A DNA stretch of 64,000 nucleotides from contig CM059972.1 of NCBI GenBank assembly GCA_030490835.1, forward strand, positions 50,139,563 to 50,203,562. Reading direction: 5' to 3'. Below the pieces are notes generated by a model. That model made no database searches. It worked only from the letters and a program-made list of their open reading frames with translations, and was not told where the DNA came from. The DNA is from Annona cherimola (lineage: Eukaryota > Streptophyta > Magnoliopsida > Magnoliales > Annonaceae). Positions within the stretch are counted from its first letter, which is position 1, and each line of letters begins with the position of its first letter. Position numbers and translations under genes: made by a program. Positions 11,122 to 22,637 of the stretch are shown one piece after another.

Positions 11122-11135
11122 AAAAAGGGGGAGAT
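11122..11135 (+). promoter_or_regulatory. Polypurine tract, plus-strand primer of Copia-1
   Basis: AAAAAGGGGGAGAT abuts the TGTTGG start of the 3' LTR and is the expected RNase H-resistant primer for plus-strand DNA. Confidence 0.88.
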
Positions 11136-12876
11136 TGTTGGAAACAATGTTCAAAATAAAACAAATTGACCAAGGATTGAGTTTTGATGATTAACAAGAA
11201 CTAATTTGAGTATATATATATGACTAATATGTTTGCCAAGTGTTTAAGGAAAGCAGAGAAGTCAATTCGATCTTCGAGTCGATTTGAACTTCGACTTGGG
11301 AGTGAAGTCGATAGTGAAGTCGACTCCACTAACGACTTCAAACAAGCCAAAACTGGACAAAGTTGAAAATGGAATTCTGACGAGTGAAGTCGCAGGCCAA
11401 GTCGACTCCACATGCGACTTGGAAAGTCAATTCGCATACGAAGTCGACTCCAGCATCGACTTCAAAGTGCACAAAAATGTCCAGCGTTGAAATCTGGCTC
11501 CCGAAGATGCGAAGTCGCAGACGAAGTCGACTCCAAGTGCGACTTGGGCGAAGTCGCAAACCAGGTCGACTCCAACTTCGACTTGATAAGTTTTGAGGTC
11601 TAAGCTGAAGTTTCAAAGCATATTCAAGACATCCATTTGAAGTTTCTCACATACAAATGAGATGTAAAGACTACTCTTAAAGAGAAACTTAAGTTTTGAA
11701 GATCAAAGCAAGAATCTAAGTGCAAATTCAAATCAAGTCTTTCAAGCTCAAAGCAAATCTTCAAGCTAGCTTCCAAATGGAGTAATATCCAAGTTGTGAA
11801 GACCAAGTGAGTCCAAAGCAAAGCAAGGAACATACATATATTATGCAAGGACTCAAAGCTTTCAAATGGTTTGCAAGATTCAAGACATTTCAAGTGAGGA
11901 TCAAGGCGTTTTTGCAATAGATCAAGCCAAGTCGACTTCAGGATCAACTTAAGTTAAAGTCTGAAAGCCAAGTCGACCCAAGTCTCAGACTTGAGTTTCT
12001 AAAGAACCCAAGTCGCAGGCCAAGTCGACTCCATGTGCGACTTGGAAACCAAGTCGCAGGCCAAGTCGACTTCATCTTCGACTTGGAGTATAACGGTCAA
12101 ATTTTTGAACGTTGGAGTTCATTTATTGCACGCCAACCACTCCTACAACGTTCCAATCTTCCTCATTCTATAAAAAGACATTCAAATGAACGTGAGAAAA
12201 GAATACTCACTACTCTAAGGATCATAGAGAGAAAAGAAGTGCAAGAAAAACTTTCAAATCCCTTTTCTCCACATTTGAGTGTTTCAAAGGAAGAAAGAGC
12301 TTCAAACTGCAAGTCGCTTCAACGATCATCATCCCAGCTGTCTTTGATTTCTTTCTCGAGCTCAATCTGTCTACACAAATCTGTAAAGTGTAGTTCTTGC
12401 TTATTTTTATTGTTTTGTTGTACTAAACTTGATTTAGCTTGGATAGCTAAGATCAAGTGTATGCAAGAAGGAAGTGATTGGAGTGAGACTCATCACCTAC
12501 TTGTGCATTGAGTTGTTACGCCCCCTAGAGCTAGAATCTAGAAGAGAGCAAGTGGCTCTAGTTGTATATGCCCCCTAGAGCTTTGAATCTAGAAGAGAGC
12601 GGTGACTCTAAGTGTATTCAAGGAATACATAGTGGAACCCAAGTCAGAACGGAGTGTGAGCTTGGAAGAGTGGAGTAGGGAAGGTTTGCCCGAACCACTA
12701 TAAATCTTGTGTTCTGTTTTCTATTACTGCGTTATTTTAATTTGCTCTCCATTAGCTTTCATAAGGGGATTAATTTTTGAAAGGGGTTAAGTTTTTGATT
12801 TACCAAAGATTTTTTTTTAAAAAGAACCCAATTCACCCCTCCCCTCTTGGGTTTAGCCATCAACTCGGGACCAACA
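11136..12876 (+). repeat. Copia-1 3' LTR (1,741 bp)
   Basis: Near-identical copy of 2042-3783, with about 14 visible differences including a one-base indel near 12350. It has the same TGTTGG/CCAACA ends, the same GTCGAC array and a TATA box at 12169-12177. It is followed at once by AAAGT, the second copy of the target duplication. Host sequence resumes at 12882. Confidence 0.95.
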
Positions 12877-12881
12877 AAAGT

Positions 12882-13031
12882 GAGGAAGAAGAGGACGATG
12901 ACGATGATGATGACGACAGTGGAGAGGAAGAGGTCCCTGCGTGGTCCGACACTAGTACGATCACCGAGGCACCCTCAAAAGTCCCACCTAGTTGTAGACG
13001 ATATATAAGGAGAGGCCCAGGCAGACGATGA
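12882..13031 (+). pseudogene. Acidic ORF, 3' part (continues 1814-2041)
   Basis: After the duplicated AAAGT the frame of 1814-2041 resumes without a shift: a further Glu/Asp run including eight consecutive Asp, a Ser/Thr/Pro segment, and an Arg-rich end (RRYIRRGPGRR) before TGA at 13029-13031. The protein would have a strongly acidic middle and a basic tail. It is split by Copia-1. No family is recognised. The sequence 13032-13393 that follows is A/T-rich non-coding leader up to the G0 gag. Confidence 0.45.
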
Positions 13032-13393
13032 ATTTTCTTGCTTTTCTAAGTTTGTGTATGTATAATTATGACTTGATGACACTATAGTTTCCATGGTAGA
13101 CTGACATGTCCATAAATAATGTATGTGTGCTATGCCATATGTATATAAGTGTGCTACATCCTAATAGGTAGTGACTATGAATGAAATGTTGTGAATATGA
13201 TGGTTATGAATGAATATGTTGATATAGCTATACTTAAGAGTTTTAAATATATGGATGAATGGGCTTGAATGATATGACATGATTGTGATTGAGTGAATTG
13301 GTTGTTGACCACATGATAATGAAATGCATATATTATGACCCAACATTAATTATAAATGAAAAATGTGTGCTCTTATATATCCAGAATAGCACG

Positions 13394-14908
13394 ATGGTGG
13401 AGACAAGGTCAGGACTAAGGAAAAATAAGGGAAAGGAAACTGCTACAAAGATTCCAATCCAACACGAAGTTGGCGAATCTAGTAAGCCTAAGAGAGGAAG
13501 GACTGTGACACAAGGACCTACCCAAAGAAATCAGCAAAGAAGAATTGATGGAAGCCCTGACAGAAATATAGAAGAAGAAACTGAGTCAAGACAGGCTAGA
13601 CTCATAGAGGAAAGAGTGGTTGCAGCAGTAAAAGAAGCAATGCAGCAAGCCACTAGGGACTGGGCAACACAAACTGCTGATATAATTCAAGGACTATGGG
13701 AAAGAACCCAACAAGCTCAAATGGGTAGTACGGAAAGGGAAGAACCTGCTCCAATGGCTAACCCCATTTCCACGCCGGCACCACTAAGAGACGAAAATCA
13801 GCTAATGGAAGCTTATAGAAGAGCAATCAATGCATTCCTAGTACAACAACCCCCGAAGTTTTCTGGAGAACCCGACCCGGTACAAGTAGAACAATGGATG
13901 ATAGAGATCAAGAAATTGTTCAGGATATCTCCATGCAATGACTGTCAAAAGGTATTGTGTGCTACTCATTTATTAGCTAAGGATGCACACGAATGATGGG
14001 AGACAATGTTAATTACAATGTCGCGACCCGAAGAAGTGTCTTGGCAAACTTTTGTTGAAGAATTTAACAAAGAATACCTCCCCATTGGATTACAGAGTCA
14101 AAAAGTGATAGAATTTGAAAAACTTTATCAAGGGAGTATGACGGTCACTGAGTACGCAACAAAATTCAATGCTCTGGTCAGATATGTTCCTTGGATCGCA
14201 AATGTTCTAGGAAATAAGGCACAAAGATTCCAACAAGGATTGAGGCCAGATCTCCGGAAAAGTCTTGCCCCTCTGCTAATCAAGGATTATGCTTCAAGTC
14301 TTGAGAGAGCAAGAGCATTGGAAATTGAGGCTTTAAGAACACAAGAATTGAGATTAGGCTCAAGAATGTTTAACACGGGTACAAAGGAAGCGAAAACCGA
14401 GAAGGAAAAAGCTAGGAAAGGAAATATGAAAAAGGGAAAAGGAATCCCAAAAAAGAAAACCTCGCCTCTATGCAGAAAATGTCAAAAGCGGCATACAAGC
14501 GAGTGTTTAAAGGGCTCGAACCGGTGCTACCAATGTGGACAAACGAGTCATATTGCCATGGAGTACAGGATGGGGGAAGCAAAAGTTGTTAAATGTTATA
14601 TCTGTGATCAGACAGGTCACATTGCTCTGAATTGCCCAAATAAGGCACAGACATTGCAAAGACGTGGAAGACCTTCTCAACTCAGAATACCTGGAGCAAC
14701 AAATAAGCAGGGAACTTCTACTAATCCGGTACATGTAAATGCCTTGACCAGGACGAAATCTCAAGAACAAGAAGAAAAGGTGGTCACAGGTACGGTTTAT
14801 ATTTTAGAAAATTTGGTAGTAGCTTTGTTTGATTCAGGTGCTAGTCATTCATTCATAGCATGCAAATATGTGACCACCCATGCACTACCGGTAGAGGAGA
14901 CTAATTAG
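13394..14908 (+). pseudogene. gag: G0 Gag (broken)
   Basis: Ty3/gypsy capsid-nucleocapsid gene. It starts MVETRSGLRKNKGKE, like the Gag of G2. The retrotransposon gag core follows: FLVQQPPKFSGEPDPVQVEQW near residue 155, then WQTFVEEFNKEYLP after the stop. TGA at 13994-13996 replaces a position expected to be Trp in this family. The frame continues from 14006 through a basic linker to three knuckle-like motifs around 14470-14640, CRKCQKRHTSEC, a CYQCGQTSH motif whose last Cys is Tyr, and an intact CYICDQTGHIALNC. It then runs into protease FDSGASHSF near 14830 before TAG at 14906. Clearly non-functional. Confidence 0.85.
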
Positions 14909-16749
14909 ATAATTCATGTAGAATCCCCTATTTATAGGTTAGCAAGTTCTAGCCAAGTATGCAAAGCATGCCCAATTAGGATAGGATCGTTGATTCTAGA
15001 AGCCGATTTGATCCCGAATTCAATGTAATACTGGGTATGGATTGGTTAAGTCAATGGGGAGCTACTATAGATTGCAAAAATAAGAAGGTGCAATTTGAAG
15101 CAACACCAGGAAAAGAGATAGCCATTGGAAGGCTAAGGCAGCCTGAAAATTCAAACATATTGATAACATCCATGAAAGCAGTCAAGATGATCCGGCAAAA
15201 ATGCCAAGCATATCTGGTGTCAGTTAATGTAGAGAAAGGCACGGAGGTAGAAATTAATCAGATTCTGGTGGTTAGGGAATTTCCTGATGTATTTTCAAAG
15301 GAGTTAACCACATTGCCTCCATAACGGGAAATTGATATGACTATAGACATTATGCGGAGTACAACCCCAATATCTAAAACTCCATACAGAATAGCGTCAG
15401 CCGAAATGAATGAACTAAGGACCCAAATACATGAGCTGTTGGATAAAGATTTTATCAGACCAAGTGTGTCACCTTGGGGATCTTCGGTATTATTTATGAG
15501 GAAAAAGAATGGAATTTTGAGACGGTGTATTGATTACAGGGAGCTAAATAAAGTCATAGTAAAGAACAAGTATCCATTGTCCAAGATCGATGATTTATTT
15601 GACCAACTGCAAGGAGCCACAACTTTCTCCAAGATTGATTTACAATTAGGATATCATCAACTGAGAATAAGTCCTACCGATATTCATAAGACGGCTTTTC
15701 GAACCAGGTATGGACATTACGTGTTTTTGGTAATGTCTTTCGGACTTACTAATACCCCTACTGTATTCATGGATACGATGAATAGAGTTTTTTGGGACTA
15801 TCTTGATCAATTTGTGGTTGTATTTATTGACGATGTCCTGATCTATTCAAAAATAGAGAAAGAACATGAAAATCATTTACGAATGGTTTTGGAAAGATTG
15901 AGAAAAAAATTATATGCCAAGTTGAAGAAATGTGAATTCTGGTTGAAACAAATAGGATTTCTTGAGCATATAATATCAGAAAAAGTTATTCAAGTTGATC
16001 CTCAAAAGATTGAAGCAGTATTGAAATAGCCAAGGCCAACAACCACTACAGAAATCCAAAGTTTTCTAGGGTTGGCCGGCTATTATAGAAGATTTGTTGA
16101 AGGGTTTTCACAATTGTCAGCACCATTAACAAGGTTGACTCGTAAAGGAGTCAAGCATGTATGGTCTGAAGAATGCGAGCGCAGATTCCAAGAATTAAAG
16201 CAACGATAGGTAAAAGCACCCATCCTAACCCTACCAGAAAGAAATGAAGGGTTTGTGGTCTACAGTGATGCGTCAAGAAAGGAAATAGGATGTGTACTAA
16301 TGCAAAGAGGAAAAGTGATAGCCTATGCATCGCGACAGCTGAAGCCCAATGAGGTAAGCTACCCCACACATGATTTAGAATTACCAGCAGTGGTGTTTGC
16401 CTTGAAAATATGGAGACACTACCTGTATGGTGCAAGATGTGAGATTTATACAGATCACAAGAGCCTTAAATACATTTTCACTCAAAAGGAGTTGAACATG
16501 AGACAAAGGAGGTGGCTTGAGTTATTGAAGGACTACGATTTGGAAATTTTATACATCCAGGTAAGGCAAACGTAGTAGCTGATGCATTGAGTAGAAATGT
16601 CAGCTTAGCGCATCTTGTCACCAATGAGGAACGATTGCTTCAGGAGATAAGGCAACTAGAACTGATTGTATGTCCACCTGGAGTTCAAACAAGATTATCA
16701 CAACTATGCATACAATCATCACTATTTGAACAGATCAAGACTGCGTAGC
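14780..16749 (+). pseudogene. pol: G0 protease, reverse transcriptase and RNase H (broken, then interrupted by E1)
   Basis: The aspartic protease motif FDSGASHSF lies near 14830 and GMDWLSQWGA near 15040. The reading frame changes between these (about 15015), so an indel is present. RT follows from about 15385 with YRELNKV, the F-type active site FIDDVLIYS near 15820 and FLGLAGYYRRFV near 16060. RNase H shows VYSDAS near 16258, the conserved Glu in DLELPAV and the Asp in TDHKSLKY near 16450. Another shift lies near 16550, before [10 protein letters not shown]. Stops lie at 15322, 16027 and 16207. The gene stops abruptly at 16749, where E1 is inserted, and resumes at 34162. Confidence 0.88.
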
Positions 16750-19700
16750 TGTGTTACCCGGACCCAAGTAGGACTCATATGTATATATTGAGAATATAAT
16801 TATGATGTGTATATGTATTAAATGGATTTTTAATAATTTTTATGAATTATACCACATTTTGAATTAATGTTTCTATTGGAAACGGTAATTGAAAATTTAA
16901 TCGTCGGAGCTCAAAGTGAGTCGGTATGACCCGAGGGGTTTAATGAGGAATTAAAAGTGAAAACGTGTTATGAATAATCATGTTAATTACCATGATTGAA
17001 TTTATGAAAATTAAAGTGTAATTATGGAATTAAGGTGAAAAATGATAGAAAATTCATAACTTGACGCCGACAAGGTGGATTTCGATGAAATTTGAAAGGT
17101 AAGCTCACGACGGTGGACCCAATCTTATGAATGGATTGGATTAAGGGAATCATGATGAGATTAGGGTGATAATTAATTTCTTTTATCCCCAAATCTAAAA
17201 GATAAATTCAAGTGGTCATAAGTGGAGTTAGGAAATTCGGTTTGAGATGAAACTTGAGAGAGATGGATAAAACGATATGAAGAACGATATGGTAGGAATG
17301 GATTAAGATAATTATCAAGGTATTTTCTTAATCACTATAGGACAAAACACATTTATGGAGAAAAAGACAAAATTTAATGCATGAAGCAAGGTATAGAGAT
17401 ATGGACGTCTAAGCTCAAGAAAATCTGATTTTTTGGATTTTTAAAAATCCAAAAATTACATATAAATGAGCTATGAGCTAGGGAATTTAATGTATGGTAG
17501 ATTGAGGTGTATTTAAGACATAAAAGGCCAAACTAAAGGGCTTCCATGTGGGACATTGCAAGTGGACAACAATATCCTCTAATTAATGCATGATTTTGTG
17601 AATTTATGAAGAGATAAATGATGGAATTATCTTGGAGAAAATAATGTCATGTGTTTAAGGGGATAAAGAGGCATTAAAGTGGGCATTAAAGGAGGGAAAA
17701 TACGGGGATGAGTTGCTGGAAAATTCCAGCAACTTTCCAAGAGAAGATAACGTGCAAGTGAGAGAGGGAGAAAGAAGAGAGGAAAGAGAGGAAAAAAGAT
17801 AGAAAAGGAGATTTTTCCAAGGATCAGCTAGGGCACGTCCAACCCAGCAAGGAAGAGGAGAAAAGAGAAGGAAAAGAGAAAGGCAAGGCTTGGTAGCAAG
17901 TTCGGGAAATTCGGGACAAAGAATCGATGAAATCGAGTAAGAACTCGTTGAGTTTAAGCCTTCCAATTTTCAAATTTTCTTCTTGATTTGGAATCATGGT
18001 TTTGAGTCATAAAATACCTCTAAAGAAAGATTAATAACATTATGGAATTGAGTATTGATTAAGGGTTTTGCATATGTATTGAAAGGAGATGCAAATATGA
18101 GAGCAAAACCTAGAAGAAATGATACAGAAATCAAAAATATGAAGGGAATAGTAAATGAATGAATTTTAGCATGAACATTTTTTTGAGAACTTATTATAGG
18201 GTGATTAAGGAAAGACCCAATTTGCAGCTCATAAGGGTAAGCAGGTTTTAAATTAAAAATCTAAGAAAATCAACCTGGACAGGATTGAATGGGTGGCAGG
18301 ATCAACTACACCAAATGATTTTTAATAATTTTTATATAAGGAATTTTGGGCTGAAAATTTTATAGGATATATATTGAGGATTTGAGGACCAAAATAAAAA
18401 TTAGGTTATACCCCATAATTTACGTGATTCAGGCTGTCTAAAAAGGGATGCAGATGTCCAGCAGAGTAAAAACACCAAAATAAATAGAAATACTAAATAT
18501 TTCCTGCTGAAAATATTTATTTTGGTTAATTTATTTATTGATTAAGTTACGGTAGAAATTTCAGATCAAAACTACTTGATTTGATATTAATTCAAGATTT
18601 CGAGAATTCAGTGTGCCTGAATTCAGCATTATGGACAACTTAAGGAATAAATTAAGATAAATGTTAAATTTCATATTTTTGTGATGGAATTTGACTTATA
18701 ATTGGATATAAACAAGTGATTATGATGGTTTAACCTATTAGAGGTAAACAATATTACCCTAAATATGATTTTTTGAAGATATGCAAAGAGATGTTCAAAG
18801 AGGGGTGCAGTGGGTACTCAAAATGTATATGGAAGTTGCTGTTTTGGAAGCAACCAATATTTAAATTTTAAACATGTGCTAATACCCTAAACTTGGGTTA
18901 AGAAAAGCATGATTAATTTCTGAAATTTAGGGATTAAAAATCTGTTTTGATTTAAATATCCCAAGAGACGTTGAAAATGGGTAAAACGGGTCCAAAAGTT
19001 GCGGTTTTGGAACCCTATGATGAATGGATTATAAATCCAAAATTAAACCCTAAATTATGTGTTAATTAAGGGTTTTAATCATGCTGGAATTAGAGATAAG
19101 TTTCTGTGTTGAAAATTTTAAGAAACACATGATTTATGTGTTGAGAAATGGACATATATGAAGAGATAAGTATGAATAAATGATATATGAATTATGTAAG
19201 TTTTTAAAATGCAAAAATGCATAACAACATGATGAAAAATGTGGATTAGGGTATTGTTTAAGTAAATAATGATAATCTCAAATTTTGAGATTATTATATG
19301 ATGTCTAAGTTAGCAACTAAGTGCTTAAAATGAGCACCATTGTATGAAAAATGGAAAATATGTTAAAAATGATAAATGGAGGTAATGAACCTCCAAATAA
19401 TGATTTAGTAAATGATTGTTATATGCATGTAAGTTTACCCTACATAAGGGTATTAAAAATGAATGGATAATTTGATATGTAAAGCCTATGTCGATATGTA
19501 TAATTACCCGACTTGAAAGACAAGACAAGTGGGTTAAGTTAGATGAACTTATGTAAGTTGAAAAACCTAACGAATATAAGTATTTGAAGATGATGCAAAT
19601 AAATGAAATGTTATTTTCATTTATTTAGGCAAAGGCAAGGAAAAGAATTGAAGAAAAGGGACTGTGGCGATCTCAGGTAAGCAAGCAAACTTTCTAAAAT

Positions 19701-19779
19701 GATGTTTTCTTTCTATGTGATGATATGTGATTAAAAATGTTTATGATTATATTTAAATGAATGGGCAAGCACAAGTTTT

Positions 19780-20120
19780 GAAAATAACGGCTTTAATGAA
19801 AAGCCACAAGTTTTGAAAATGACGGCTTTAATGAAAGCCTTAAGTTTTGGAAAAGGATGACTTTAAGGAAAAGCCTCAAGGTTTGCTTCATGGGAAGCAA
19901 ACAATACGTTTTAAGATAAGAATTTTATCATCAGCGTTGCCAAAGATTGGCAATGCTTTATGTTAATGGAATTGAGAATTTTGCTTATGAGTAAGCAAGT
20001 TCTCCATGATAATGTTTTCAAAGGATTTCATGTTTGATACCGATGGTTTTAAGAATTTGCTTTTAAGCAAGCAAGTTCTTTATGATGTTGTTTCAAAAGT
20101 ATTTTATAAGAAAAAGGAAA
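19780..20120. repeat. Cluster of short imperfect hairpins in E1 LTR
   Basis: GGCTTTAATGAAAAGCC at 19789-19805, GGCTTTAATGAAAGCC at 19824-19839, and TTTGCTTCATGGGAAGCAAA and GCTTATGAGTAAGC further on are each self-complementary. They occur at intervals of roughly 35-70 bp. The cluster recurs in the E1 3' LTR near 28260-28600. Confidence 0.6.
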
Positions 20121-20819
20121 TTTTACCCTTTTTCACAAAGTATTATTTGTAAATAAGTTTTGAGTTATTTCTACAATAAATTGTGATAAACAATTATGTT
20201 TATGAAAGAAAAAGGAAAATGGGAGTTGATTTATGAAAAAGATTTATTTTGCTAGGTCATGATAATTAAATAATAAATGATTATTTAGACATAGTCCATA
20301 TGTTTTGAAATGATATTCTAAAAGTTTTGATTTCCTTTAGATAAGGAAATCTATGTTGAAAATATCTTGAAAAATATTTATACGAATGTTGTTGAAGGGG
20401 ATTTAAGGATGACCAACCTCCTATGTTGATTTCATAAAATGGTTTGATTTCGGGTTGCTAAATGGTATGCAAAAGATTATGCAAGCCCCTTATGTAAAAA
20501 TGGTATAATAGATAGGTGGACAATAATTTGATTATTAGGATGGTTGAGAAGGGGTAGCATAATTGCATAACTTTTGTGAGCAAAAGGCCCCAAAATGGAA
20601 ACCAAGAAAATGTTAGAAAATATATAGTTGAATTTTGAAAATTCAAAGGTTTTGAAATTCTTTTATAAGGATTTTAAGATGTATTAATTTTCAAACATTT
20701 CAAATGTTTATCAAAATGTTTTACTCAAAATATTTCTGAAAGAATTTAAGGAAGGTCATCCTAAAATTAGATTTCAAATGACAACTTGTTTAAAGTGGAT
20801 GCGCTCGCTTTACAAGTTG

Positions 20820-20990
20820 ACACGGACTGCGGTCTGTGATGTGTTTTTGAAAATGATTTTTTAAAAGACACAGACTTCGGTCTGTGATGTTTTTAAGTTA
20901 TGAATGCAAACTGAGGTCTGTGATCCCATTTTTAAAGGATACGGGCTACGGTTTGTAATACTTTAAACCAAACGGATTGCGGTCCGTCAT
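20820..20990. repeat. Degenerate GGACTGCGGTCTGTGAT repeats in E1 LTR
   Basis: About five units, spaced 35-50 bp apart, share a core like ACGGACTGCGGTCTGTGAT, itself an imperfect palindrome. Related units are in the E1 3' LTR (29320-29480) and, reversed, in G2 near 49960-50090. Confidence 0.6.
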
Positions 20991-21489
20991 AATGATGTAT
21001 GGTGCACCAGTACACGGAATAGGCCGGTTGTAGAGCACGGTTGGGATGACCGTGGCCCACTCTACATAAGGCCAAGTCGCTAAGGGATGGCAGGAGTGCC
21101 AGTGGCGCCCTCCCTGAGATCGGAGTAGGATAAATGAATAGCCGCCTGGCTAGCGAGCTGTTAAGGATTCTCTTCCAAAAGGTAGCACGATCATTTGCTA
21201 AGTCTCACTACTGGATGGAGAGAAATATATTTTCTTTTGTTTTGCTTTCGAAAAGCCCAAAGATTGGGACATGAAAGCATTTTTAAGAAAAGTTATCCTA
21301 AAAGGATTTTTATGAAATGGCTACCTTCAAAGAAAGGGTATTTTACACAAAAGTGTAAATAACAGGAATAAAAAGAAATGATTTTAGGCAAATGCATTTA
21401 TGGAAATGGTTTATGTATCTTATATGCCTTGTTTGTTATAAACAAGCCCCAAGATGGGGATTATGAAAAGGGTTTATGTCAAACTTTTT

Positions 21490-22040
21490 TTTCGACATAA
21501 GAATGTCCATTATTAAAGATCCAAAATGAAAAGTGTTTATGGGCATGAGAATGTCCAATGCCAGAGTGTTTTAATAAAAGGTGTTTTAGGACATATGAAT
21601 GTCCATTGCCAAAGGAAGCTATGTGAAAAATATTTTGAGACATTAAATTTCTCTTGGCTAAAGGATTTTATGATGAAAAATATTTTTGGATATAAAAATA
21701 TCTTTTGCCGAGAAAGGCTTATGTGAATGATGTTTTAGGACATGAGAATGTCCTCCTTTGCCAAAGGAATTATGAGAAAAATATTTGGATGTAAGACGTC
21801 CACTGGCAAAAGATGGTTTTATGTAAAGGTCTTGGAATATTGGAAATGTTCACTCAAGACAAAAAGGAATTAATTGTAAAGGGTAAAACATGTATGTTTT
21901 TCTTTAACAAGCTTGGACGTGGCTTGTAAATGATTTTTAGAATGATTGTTTTATGAAAATGTTCAAGGACATAGAATTATCCTCATGAACAAAGGATTTC
22001 ATGATAATGTTTTAGGACATATAAATGTCCTCAAGGAAAA
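21490..22040. repeat. GGACAT/ATGTCC hairpin array in E1 5' LTR
   Basis: At least eight imperfect palindromes of the form GGACAT-N4-ATGTCC occur, for example 21589-21604, 21738-21753 and 22015-22030. Each is followed by a short TTGCCAAAGG-like linker. Some units are mutated on both arms in a way that keeps pairing, such as the ATATCC-type unit near 21690. The array recurs at 29930-30022 plus 33121-33560 and, in divergent form, in G2 at 49185-49500. Confidence 0.65.
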
Positions 22041-22621
22041 GGTATTTAAGATATTTAATGAAATGATTTTCAAGGAAATCTTGCCCTAAAAGATAAAAAA
22101 TGCTTGCTTACTGAGTTATCACTTACGTTTTGTTTTCCAAATCTTAGACAGGTACTGGGAGACTCAAGCGGTCGAGGACCTAAGAAATGGAGAAAAGGTA
22201 CGAGATAGTACCATGTGGGCATAAAAGGATTAGCCATGGTGAGTGGAATGATATGAATGTAAGTATTCAGGTATGCTGACGTATATGAATTTATTTAAAG
22301 TTCTAAGTCCTAGGAGAACTAATGAATGAATGAATGAATGTATGTATGGATGAATGTATGTCTGGAATGGCAATGTCATGATTAGGTCAAGAGGGCCTAT
22401 GATGTATAACAGCATGTTGAAATAGTTTAAAGGATATGTACAAGTGTACCATTACTTATGTTATAATTGAAATGATGATGAATGAAGAAAGGAAAAAAAA
22501 TTAGACGAGTTCCAATTAAAATCCCGCCGCGTGATCAGGGCAACAATCCTGATTCACATTTACCAATCAATAAGGTCTTGAGGTAAGGAAGTGACGTCTC
22601 GGTTTGGGGCACCATAGGAGT

Positions 22622-22637
22622 TGGTATCAGAGCATGG
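22622..22637 (+). promoter_or_regulatory. Primer-binding site, Met tRNA (E1)
   Basis: TGGTATCAGAGCATGG lies five bases after the 5' LTR end and fits the plant initiator-Met primer site used by chromoviruses. Confidence 0.88.

Larger units (their letters stand above)
2042..12876 (+). mobile_element. Copia-1: nearly intact Sirevirus-like Ty1/copia element
   Basis: A 10,835-bp element is bounded by LTRs that begin TGTTGG and end CCAACA. It is flanked by a perfect 5-bp duplication, AAAGT at 2037-2041 and 12877-12881. Internal order: Met primer site, gag, pol (protease, integrase, RT, RNase H), a third ORF, two polypurine tracts, 3' LTR. Integrase before RT defines Ty1/copia. The [10 protein letters not shown] protease motif, the ORF after pol and the repeated polypurine tracts fit the Sirevirus (SIRE/Maximus) lineage. 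By eye the two LTRs differ at only about 14 places, so insertion was recent. All three ORFs are open. Confidence 0.93.
16750..22616 (+). repeat. E1 5' LTR (5,867 bp)
   Basis: It begins TGTGTTACCCGG and ends CACCATA; the 3' LTR has TGTGATACCCGG and GCGCCACA, so both ends of this copy are mutated. There is no credible coding sequence. It contains three kinds of short repeated structure: AAAGCC-type hairpins (19780-20120), GGTCTGTGAT units (20820-20990) and GGACAT/ATGTCC hairpins (21490-22040). It also has a GC-rich island at 21050-21180. A TGAA/TGTA microsatellite lies at 22319-22360. The last 130 bp (CCGCCGCGTGATCAGGG onward) is conserved in the solo LTR and G2. Confidence 0.9.

Noticed and set aside
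17655..17966. Minus-strand ORFs in E1 LTRs, 17655-17966 and 26162-26476
   Set aside because: The two LTR copies do not keep the same frame or ends, and no domain is present.
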